A DNA stretch of 64,000 nucleotides from the NCBI RefSeq assembly GCF_019393635.1, contig NC_057864.1, positions 477,728,617-477,792,616 on the forward strand. The letters are read 5' to 3'. The stretch is from Dromiciops gliroides. Taxonomy: Eukaryota > Chordata > Mammalia > Microbiotheria > Microbiotheriidae. The stretch's first letter is position 1. The number at the start of each line of letters is the position of its first letter. The notes under the pieces were generated by a model. That model was not told where the DNA came from, did no database searches, and saw nothing but the letters and a program-made list of their open reading frames with translations. The position numbers and the translations under genes are program-made. Below are positions 1 to 9,239 of this stretch, one piece after another.

Positions 1-215
1 AAATCATGCCCGTTACAGAATCTACACTGGTGAGAAACCCACAAATGTACCAAGTATGAGAAAGGCTTCAGTGACAACTCATTGCTCTGAGCTATCCAGA
101 GTCTACAGCAGAGAAAAATCCTATTAATGGGAAGACTGTGGGAAATAAATATTTTGGCCAAAAGGTCACTCTACTCTTCACACATTAGAGAGCACAAGTG
201 AGCAATGTGGCAAGA
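1..215 (+). pseudogene. Decayed C2H2 zinc-finger gene fragment
   Basis: The sequence at about 17-41 follows the pattern of a zinc-finger linker (HQRIHTGEKP), reading close to R-I-Y-T-G-E-K-P. It is followed by a degraded K-C-x-x-Y-E-K-G-F-S-D-N-S-L-L finger and then a second finger-like block ending near 215 with remains of the GKxF and H-x-x-x-H region. The 28-codon spacing between the two blocks is kept, but stops and small indels break the frame and several zinc-binding Cys/His are lost. It looks like the tail of a KRAB-type zinc-finger gene or a retrocopy of one, and it runs off the left edge. The family assignment rests on the linker and the spacing only. Confidence 0.6.
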
Positions 216-288
216 ACAGAGCCACATTAGACTTGGTTTCTCTTCCACACTCTTAATTCATGTTGACCTTTACCACTAAGATGCTTGG

Positions 289-394
289 ATCTTTTTTTTT
301 TTTTTAAAGTAAGTATCTGAGGCTGGATTTGAACTCTGGTCCTCCTGACTCCAGAGCCAGTGGATAGAGATCCACTATGCTACCTAGCTGCCCC
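289..394 (-). repeat. SINE (opossum SINE1-type), shortened
   Basis: The minus-strand copy reads from a T-run into the conserved body ending in the AGCTGCCCC head. An internal block is missing. Confidence 0.8.
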
Positions 395-469
395 TAAAAA
401 TATAGATTTTTAAAATGTTGTCTATCAACACCTCCATTTTCCACTGATGTAGTGTTTTTTGTTTTTTTC

Positions 470-626
470 AAATTTTTTTCTTTTTTTTTTCCAGGGTAAT
501 GAGGGTTAAGTGACTTGTCCAGGGTCACACAGCTAGTAAGTGTCAAATATTTGAGGCCAGATTCAAACTCAGGTCCTCCTGAATCCAGGGCCCATGCTCT
601 ATCTACTGTGCCACCTAGCTGCTCCC
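470..626 (-). repeat. SINE (opossum SINE1-type)
   Basis: A nearly full-length minus-strand copy starts with a T-rich tail, passes through GGTTAAGTGACTTG and ACACAGCTAGTAAG, and ends at the GCTGC head. Confidence 0.88.
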
Positions 627-695
627 TGGTGTAGTTTTTTAATTGATATATATATTGCTTTTTTATCTCCATTTTCCAGTATTCATTTCCCTTTA

Positions 696-941
696 GTTGT
701 TGTTCGGTCATGTCCAACTCTTTGTGACCCTATTTGAGATTTTCTTAGCAAAGATATGGAGTGGTTTGCCGTTTCCTTCTCCATCTCATTTTTACAGTTG
801 AGAAAACTGAGGCAAACAGGGTTCAGTGACTTGTCCCAGGTCATATAGCTAGTAAGTGTCTGAGGCCAGATTTAAATTCAGGAAGACAATCTTCCTGATT
901 CCAAGCCCAGTACTTTATCTGTGGCACCACCCAGCTGCCCC
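696..941 (-). repeat. MAR1-type SINE
   Basis: This longer marsupial SINE shares its tRNA-like head with the SINE1 copies. It also carries the distal module beginning GTTGTTGTTC and containing GTGGTTTGCCGTTTCC and AAACTGAGGCAAAC. Confidence 0.8.
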
Positions 942-1620
942 CATTTCCCCTTGGACATCCCTCATGCTAAGAATTTTTAAAAATCAGCTCAGCAAAATGA
1001 GCCAGATACCACAGTATATGCTGTATTCCAACCTATAGCCCCCCCACTTCTGCAAAGAAGGGAGTGAGGTACCTTCTTTGATCATATCTTCTCATTATAG
1101 CTTCAATTTTATATTTGTTCTTCCCCTTCATGTGGTTGCAATCATTCCTACTGGTACAGCTGATCCACTGAACCCATTTATTCCTATTACATTTTATGCC
1201 ACTAAATTAAGGCCATCGTTGGGAGGGAGTCGGGGAGGATAAGCATTTATTTAGCACCACCTGGCCTGCTAAACTCTTTACTTAATTTCTAACTCATTCA
1301 TCTACAGCATTAGGTCTCCCAACTTTGTGCTATCTTACAATTTTTTTTTAATTTTACCTCCCCACCCCTGCCATCTGACAATTTGATGCGTGCCATCTAT
1401 GTCTGTCTTCTTCTAAGTTAAATGGTAAACAGAATAAGACCAAGGAAAGAGCCCTGTGGCATTCTATTAGACACTTCCATGTAGATTAACAACAACTGAT
1501 TGATTATGGGGGGGGGGGCCTTCTGCTCCACGATCCTTTAAAAAATATTCTTGTGTCTTCCATTGCCATGGTCTAGATAAGAGGTCTATCCCTTCAAGTC
1601 TCCATGCTACTTATGAGATC
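942..1620. other. Intergenic DNA without recognised gene
   Basis: The sequence is AT-rich and has no reading frame I can support. It includes a short G-run near 1508. A stretch around 1400-1620 resembles decayed retroelement sequence but is not classified. Confidence 0.5.
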
Positions 1621-1635
1621 TTAGTTATTCTTTCT

Positions 1636-1806
1636 TTTTTTTGTTGTTGTTTTGTTTTTGTTTTTGTTTTTGCAGGGCAATGGGGCTTAAGTGACTTGCC
1701 CAAGGTCACACAGCTAGTAAGTGTCAAGTGTCTGAGGCTGGATTTGAACTCAGGAACTCCTGAATCCAGGGCCGGTGCTTTATCCACTGCGCCACCTAGC
1801 CGCCCC
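1636..1806 (-). repeat. SINE1-type with clear target duplication
   Basis: A full-length minus-strand copy lies between two copies of TTAGTTATTCTTTCT at 1621-1635 and 1807-1821. The target duplication marks retrotransposition and sets the exact ends. Confidence 0.93.
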
Positions 1807-1873
1807 TTAGTTATTCTTTCTAATTGAGATTTTTATCTGGATCATGGAAGCATAGATTAAATATTAATTAGAG

Positions 1874-2032
1874 GAGCAGCTAGGTGGCACAGTGGATAAA
1901 GCACCAGCTCTAGATTCAGGAGGACCTGAGTTCAAGTCTGACCTCAGACACTTGGCCTGTGTGACCCTGGGCAAGTCACTTAACCGTCATTGCCCCGCCC
2001 CCCCCCCCGAAAAAAAACCCAACAACAAAAAA
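1874..2032 (+). repeat. SINE1-type
   Basis: A plus-strand copy ends in a C-run and an A-rich tail. ATTAATTAGA on both sides looks like the target duplication. Confidence 0.9.
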
Positions 2033-2474
2033 ATTAATTAGAAACTAAACAATCTAATCTTAAAGAACGAGTGGGTCAAATAACAAGTCATAGATCTGAT
2101 CCAAAGAATGACGACTGAGACAACAGGCCAAAATTTGTGGGTGCTGTCAAAGCAATAATCAGGGAGAAATTTCTATCCCTAAAAGCATAGATCAATAAAA
2201 GAGAGAAAAGAAGATCAATGAATTGAGCATGCAACTAAAGAAAGTAGGAAAAAATGAATTTGAAATCCCCAATTAAACACCAAAATGGAAATCCTAAAAA
2301 TCAAAGGGGAGATTAATAAAAATGGGAAGTTAAAAAAAATCATTGAACTAATAAATAATACTAGGAGCTAGCTTTTTGGGGGGAAACAATCAAATAGATA
2401 AACCACTGGTTAATTTGATTTTAAAAATAAAATGACTGTCTCACCAATGAAGATGAAATTAAAACAATTATTAG

Positions 2475-2628
2475 GGGGCAGCTAAGTGGATAAAGCACCA
2501 GCCCTGGATTCAGGAGGACCTGAGTTCAAATCTGACCTCAGACACTTGACACTTACTAGCTGTGTGACCCTGGGCAAGTCACTTAACCCTCATTGCCTTG
2601 CCAAAACCAAAACAAAACAAACAACAAA
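2475..2628 (+). repeat. SINE1-type inside the old L1
   Basis: The copy is flanked by AAACAATTATTAGG on both sides. It inserted into the L1 remnant and is therefore younger than it. Confidence 0.92.
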
Positions 2629-3289
2629 AAACAATTATTAGGATCATTTTGCCCAATTGTATGCCAGTGAGACTGACAATCTAAGTGAAATGGATGAATA
2701 TTTGCAAAAATATAAATTGCCCGGTTTGACAAGAGGAAATAAAATACTTCCTGTTATCAAAACAAAACAAAACAAAACTAGAAAGCATAGGAATAAGTAG
2801 TACTACCCAACACCAAGAGCAAGTATTATCTGTAGCAGGAATAAATTTGGAGCCTTACCAAAAAGATCAGGGTAAAGCAAGGATGCCTATTATCACTGCT
2901 ATTATTCAATATTGTATTAGAAATGCCAGCTATAGCAAGAAAACAAGAAAAAGAAAATGAAGGAATGGCAGTGAGGAAACAAAACTATCATTCTTTGCCT
3001 ATGATATACTGGTAAACTTAGAGAACCTTAGGAAATCAACTAAAAAAACTATAAAATAAACCCACATAAATCATAAACCCAGCAAGAAGAGATAGAAAGA
3101 GAAATTACATTTAAAATAACTGTAGACAATATAAAATACTTGGGAGTCCACCTGTCAAGGCAAATCCAGGGACTATATGAACACAGTTACAAAACACTTT
3201 TCACACAAGTAAAGTAATTTCTAAACAATTGAAGAAATATTAAATGCTTGTGGGTTGGCTGAGCTAATATCATAAAAATGACAATTCTA

Positions 3290-3437
3290 GGGGCAGCTAG
3301 GTGTCGCAGTGGATAAAGCACCGGCCCTGGATTCAGGAGTACCTGAGTTCAAATCTGGCCTCAGACACTTAACACTTACTAGCTGTGTGACCCTGGGCAA
3401 GTCACTTAACCCCAATTGCCTCACTAAAAAAAAAAAT
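3290..3437 (+). repeat. SINE1-type inside the old L1
   Basis: The copy is flanked by AATGACAATTCTA on both sides and ends in the CAATTGCCTCA plus A-run typical of one subfamily. Confidence 0.92.
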
Positions 3438-4402
3438 GACAATTCTACCCCAGTTATTTACTTATTCAATGCCATATCAATCACACTACCAAAGAATTAT
3501 TTTTATAGAGCTAGAAAAAAATAACACAATTCATCTGGAAGGATAAAAAGTTGAAAATATCAAAGGAATTAATGGAAAAAATATGAAGGGAAGTGGCTTA
3601 GTACCAGATTTCAAACTATATCAGAAAGCACTAATGGTCAAAACAATCTGGTACTAGCTAAGAAATAGAGTAGTGGATCAGTGGAATAGTTTAGGTACAT
3701 GATACATGGTAGTAAAATACCATAGTAATTCTGTGTCTGATAAATCCAAAGATCCAAGCTTTGGGGGCAAGAACTCCCTATTGGACAAAAATTACTGGGA
3801 AATATGGAAAAGGGTTTGGTAGAAACTAGGCACAGACCAACATCTCACACCAATTGCAAAAACAAGATCAAAATGGAGAAATGATTTAGACGTAAAGGGT
3901 GATATCATAAGTATATTAGAGGAGCATGGAAAAATGTACCTGGCTAATCTATGGATAAGGAGAAAATGTATAACCAAAGAAGAGAGAAAGAGGATGATGG
4001 TAGGTAAAGTGGATACTTTTGATTACATTAAAAGGGGTTTGTGCAAAAACAAACAAAAAACTAATTACAAGAAAAGCAGGAAACTGGAGGGAAAAAATTT
4101 TCCAGCAAGTTTCTCTGATAAAGAAAACTCAACTATATAGGGAACTGAGTCAAATTTATGAAATAAGAGCCATTACCCAATTAATAAATGGTCAAAGGAT
4201 ATAAATGGAGTTTTCAGAAGAAGGAGAGCCTATGGGGAATGAAAAGCATTGGAAGACTCGGTTGCAGTTTTCATAGCTTGGCAGAGTCAGAGGAAAGGAA
4301 GGTCTGAGAAAATGTGAAATCTTTTTGCCTGAGAGTTGGGGGGAGGGTGGAAGGTCCCTGGGAAGACTACTCATTTGGGTACTTCCTGTGTCCGCTGTTC
4401 CA

Positions 4403-4660
4403 CAGGTGTGAATCTTAACATCACCAATAAAACTACTGTGAGCATTACCTTTACCCTGAGGAGTAAAGGATCCTGTCTCCCTAACAGTATAGGATGGGGA
4501 CAGGTTTATTGCTGAGTAAAGGTTTGTTAGAGTGATTGGCCATTAACTTGATTGAGAGAGGCAGGTGGAAGTGGGATGGCTCAGAGTGGGAAGGGCTGGG
4601 CTATGAGCTCCCACAGGTGTGAGCAGTCTGTGTTCCCTCAAAGTGTATAAACAGTCCGCC
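4403..4660 (+). promoter_or_regulatory. Candidate ZP3 core promoter: E-boxes and TATA
   Basis: CAGGTG E-boxes lie at 4403-4408, 4562-4567 and 4614-4619, and a TATAAA lies at 4646-4651, about 140 bases before the ZP3 start codon. ZP promoters in mouse depend on an E-box bound by the oocyte factor FIGLA and on a TATA box. The arrangement here fits that scheme, but which E-box acts is inference. The implied 5' leader of about 110 bases is longer than the mouse one, so the start site is uncertain. Confidence 0.5.
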
Positions 4661-4787
4661 CTCCCCAGCTACTTTTCCAAACGGAGAATTTGGAAGACAG
4701 ATAGGCCCAGGGTGTAGCTGGTGGTTTTGGCTCCTGATTTGGGATTTGGCTGAGGGAGGCTAGCCTTGACCTACTCTCAGAAGAGCA

Positions 4788-5072
4788 ATGGATCCTGGAT
4801 ACCCCAACCACTTCTCTTTGCCTCTCCTGCTGCTCCTGGTGCTTCCCGGGGCTTCTCAGCAGGCTCCCCACTCTCCCCAACCCGTGCAGATACAGTGTCT
4901 GGAGTCCCAAATGGTGGTCAGTGTCCAGAGAGATCTGTTTGGCACTGGCAAGCTGGTCCAAGTGATGGACCTCAGCCTGGGGCCAGGGGGCTGCCAGCCA
5001 GCAGCTTTGCAAGAAGATGCCCAAGTAGTTACCTTTGAGGTTGGCCTCCATGAGTGTGGCAGTGTCGTGCAG
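4788..5072 (+). CDS. ZP3: ZP3 exon 1: signal peptide and start of ZP-N
   Basis: The ATG is followed by a leucine-rich signal peptide and then [12 protein letters not shown] and V-G-L-H-E-C-G, which match human ZP3 closely. The donor is CAG|GTAAGA and the exon ends in phase 0 after Q95. Confidence 0.95.
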
Positions 5073-6822
5073 GTAAGACTCCAGCCCCCTTCCTTGGGGA
5101 AATGTTTGTGAGTTCCCCTGGGCACCACTGTGGTTCGACCAGCTGCTGTGAGCTGCCCATCCATGCTTGGGAGCATGAGAACCGGGAACAACAGAGGACC
5201 AAAAGCAGAGAAAGAACAACAGGGAAATACTGCATCCCAGCTCCCACTTTCTGGAGTGGTCACGGGACTGTAGATTCTGAGCTGGAAGGGCCCTTGGAGG
5301 CCATCCAGTCAAACACTCTCACCTCACAGGCGAGGAAACTGAGCCCCAGAGGGGTGACTTGGCTTTGGGTAAAAAGATCAGAGCTCTAGAACTGGAAAGA
5401 ACCTTAGTGGTCATCCAGTCCCCCTCATTTTACAGACGATGCAACTGAGGCTCAGTGGAACAAAGTGACTGGTCCAGGGTCACACAGCTAGTAAGTGCCT
5501 GAGGCAGGATTTGAACTCCAATCCTCTTGACTCCAGCCACCTGACTAACTTATTCTGTCACTGCAGATCAACACCTGCCTTGCAAGCTGGGAGGCTGGGA
5601 GGTTGAGGGTAGGACTTTGGATGAGGAAACTGAGATTGACCATGGTTACAAAATTAAAGGATCAGAGGCCAAATTTGAACCCTTCTCCTTCCTGGCTCCT
5701 AAGCCTGGATGGAACTTTGACCCTACACCACTGCTTCTCTCAACTTTGTGTCCGACTGAGACATGCATTAGCCTCATTTCTCACCTGGTTGCATTACTCT
5801 GACACTTCTCTGTCAGGCCCCAGAAAGCTAATTATTGAGAAAACCTCTTCAGCCTTGAGACTACCTCAACCCTATCTTCTGTTCCTCTGATTGGAGCCAA
5901 TTCCAAAACCTCCATGTAAAGAGGGACCTCGGCTCAGAACATTTCCTTATTTTTCACTTTGCTGCACTACTTTGGGACTTCTCATATTTTTCTATGGTGC
6001 CCCGCCCCCAGACCCATCTTCAGCTTTGTTTTGTGTGTTGTCTTATTAGATTGTAAGCTCCTTGTATTTGTAGCACAAGCACTTAGCACAGTGCCTGACA
6101 TGTAATAGCTTAATAAATGTTGATTGATACAATTATAGGAGAGGTGCTACCTCTAAGATCCTGTTTTCTCATTTGTAAAATGAAAGAAGTGTGTCTCACA
6201 GGTTTGGTGTGAAGGATGCGTATTGTAAGACTTACAGCACTGCCGAAATTTGGCTTACATGTAATGGGGATGAATAACCACATGTAATAGAACTTTGGGC
6301 TATGGTATGCTCACATCTAGCGATCCTATGAGGGGGTATCCCACAAAGTAGGAGCAATATTTCTGAAATGCCCCTGGAGGGAAATAGACCAAACGTCACC
6401 CCTTATCCAGCTAGCTACTTGACTGTTACCTTATTAATTCTCACCGGGTTCAAAGGCAATCAAGGACCATGGTGTGGGTTAAGGGCTGCCTTTTGGAGGG
6501 AGGGGTGTTTTATGGGACTTTATACATGATAAATACTCAAATTTAAAAATAACCACATTGAACTGAATGTCTAACTTTCTATAATGGAACCACCTGCGAT
6601 AAGGGTTAATTAAGCCTCTTAACTGTTTCTTCTTCCAGGTAACTCCAGATGGGCTAATATACCGCACAAGCTTGTTCTACAACCCACACCCAGTTGGTAA
6701 TTTTACTATCCTGAGGACTAATCAGGCAGAAGTTCCCATTGAGTGTCACTATCCTAGGTGTGTATCGGATGGTAATAAGCTTTTTCCCTTCCTAAAGATG
6801 GAGAACTCACTAGGCTGACTGA

Positions 6823-6894
<72 letters not shown>

Positions 6895-9142
6895 CTCAGC
6901 TCTACTCAAAGTTTGAAACTCCTAAATGTGCCCCTCAGCAAAATGATGTAAAGCAAAAACACTTGTCTCAAGTCTCCTCCCTCCTTCCTAAAATTTTCTT
7001 TTTCTTTTTTTGCTTTCTTTGTTTTCCCGTGGTTATTTATCGTGTGTTCTAGTTCCCTAAGACCTTGCTGCCAATTTCCCTTCTCTTTCTCCTTTTCACC
7101 ACCCTCACTTATTGTCCTCAGGTAACTTTATACTATAACAAGGAGTGCCCTGTTAAGACACCCAAGTGTTGCCCAAGATTCTGTCACTAGATGATAAAAA
7201 CCAGAACTTGCTTTACCTCTTATGGTCCAAGAAATAATCCACAACATTCATAGAATCGGGAGAAGCCCTTGGGCCTGACTAGTCCAGTATCTACCTTTTA
7301 CAGATAAGGAAACTGAGGTCCAGAGAGGTCCAAGATTTGTCCAAAGTCTCAAAGATGGGGGCAGCTAGATGGCGCAGTGGTTAAAGCACTGGCCCTGAAT
7401 TCAGGAGGACCTGAGTTCAAATGCGGCCTCAGACACTTGACACTTACTAGCTGTGTGACCCTGGGCAAGTCACTTAACCCCCATTGCCTGCAAAAAAAAA
7501 AAAGTCTCAAAGATGGGCTTTGAGCATAGGTCTACCTTGTCACCCCCACTTTGACTTTGTAAAATTAGTTTCACACTAAGCAGTTGTGGAATGGCACCAT
7601 GAAGCTTCTTGTCTCCAGTGAGGGGAGAGTCATGCACCAGGACTCGCCCTAGCCTCTGGGAAGATGGAGGGGAAGTGAAGGTGCCTAATGAGTCTAGGCT
7701 TGTTCTCAGACTATTTTCAATGATTAAAAAGAACTTTTAAGACGACCCAACCCCTGAGTGGAAGGTGGGTAGGTGGGAAAATATACGCAGGGTCCTGCCC
7801 CAGACTAAAGGGCATGTAAGCAATGATAAATGATAACTTCTTTACCATGATCCATACCCCATCATTATGTGAAGAGGTAAGCACATCAGTTTGGTTTTCA
7901 TCTTATTCTTCAGAAAATAGACCTTGCCATGATTGTGAGTTTTCCCTCCTGATAGGATTTAGAGCTTAAGGGAACATTATTATTTTTAAAATTTTTTGGG
8001 GGGGTGGGGCAGTGGGGGTTAAGTGACTAGCCCAGGGTCACACAGCTAGTAAGTGTCAAATGTCTGAGGGCGGATTTGAACTCAGGTCCTCCTGAATCCA
8101 GGGCCAGTGCTTTATCCACTGTGCCACCTAGCTGCCCCTGGAACATTATTATTTTTAAAACTTAGGAGTTTCTTCATCTGAGAAGTGGGAATATTTAACC
8201 AGAGACCCCAAGATAGACTGGGAGAGTAGATGGAAAAACTACAGATTTAGAATTGGGTATTTGAGTCACTATCTATGTAACCAAAAGCAAGTCACTTTCC
8301 TCTGATGAACCTCCTTTTCCTCATTTATAAAAAGGAGAATAATCTGCCAAATAGGGTTGTTGCAGGATATTTTATACGGTCTAAAGGATTTTATGTTGTT
8401 GTTTGGTTGTATCCAACTATTTGTGACCCCATTTGGGGGTTTTCCTACAGAGATACTGGAGCTGTTTGCCATTTCCTTCTGCTCATTTTACACATGAGGA
8501 GGCAAATGGGGTAAATTGACTTGCCCAGGGTCACACAGCTAGTAAGTGTTAAGTATCTGAGGCCAGATTTGAACTAGGGTCCTCCTGAATCCAGGGCCGA
8601 TGTTCTATCTACTGCACCACCCAGCTGCCCCAGAATGTTTGTTTTTATATATATAAATATAAATATATATATGTAAAATTGAACATTATGTATGTGTGTA
8701 TATATGTGTATATATATACATACACACATATATAAATAATTATATATAATTATATTGAAACAGTTATCAAGATATTTAAAAAAATTCAAATTCAGACCCC
8801 AAGTTAAGGACCCTTGATGTAAATTGAAAATTACTTAAACCCTTAATTCTTTTTTTTTTTTTTTTTTTAGTGAGGCAGTTGGGGTTAAGTGACTTGCCCA
8901 GGGTCACACAGCTAGTAAGTATTAAGTGTCTGAGGCCTGATTTGAACTCAGGTACTCCTGAATCCAGGGCCGGTGCTCTATCCACTGCACCACCTAGCTG
9001 CCCCAATTACTTAAACTCTTAAAAGTCAGTCCATCAACGAGCATTTATTAAGCTCCTACTATGTGCTGGTGACTATGTAAGTGCTAGAAATATGGGAAGA
9101 AAAAGACAGTCCTTGCCCTCAAGGAGCTGACTAATGAAAGAG

Positions 9143-9239
<97 letters not shown>

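Larger units (their letters stand above)
2041..4230 (+). repeat. Old L1 LINE, ORF2 remnant
   Basis: Decayed frames carry L1 ORF2-like stretches in order. There is a reverse-transcriptase-like QGxxxPIITAIIQ block near 2870-2920, and Y-L-G-V-like and D-Y-type thumb-region sequence near 3140-3230. A G-S-G-L-V-P-D-F-K-L-Y-Q-K-A block lies near 3590-3640, followed by a lysine-rich C-terminal segment to about 4200. Two SINEs (2475-2628, 3290-3437) split it. It has many stops, no intact ORF and no 3' UTR in place, so it is an old truncated copy. Confidence 0.65.
5073..6638 (+). other. ZP3: ZP3 intron 1
   Basis: The intron contains old MIR-type CORE-SINE relics on the minus strand (about 5262-5545) and an L2 3' end (about 6030-6125). 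I see no further exon in it. Confidence 0.8.

Noticed and set aside
1875-2000. tRNA-like A and B boxes in SINE heads as tRNA genes
   Set aside because: They belong to tRNA-derived SINEs; no complete cloverleaf with an intact 3' half is visible.
4638-5312. 224-codon minus-strand frame over ZP3 exon 1
   Set aside because: It is the antisense shadow of the ZP3 exon; the plus strand has the conserved ZP-N sequence and splice sites.
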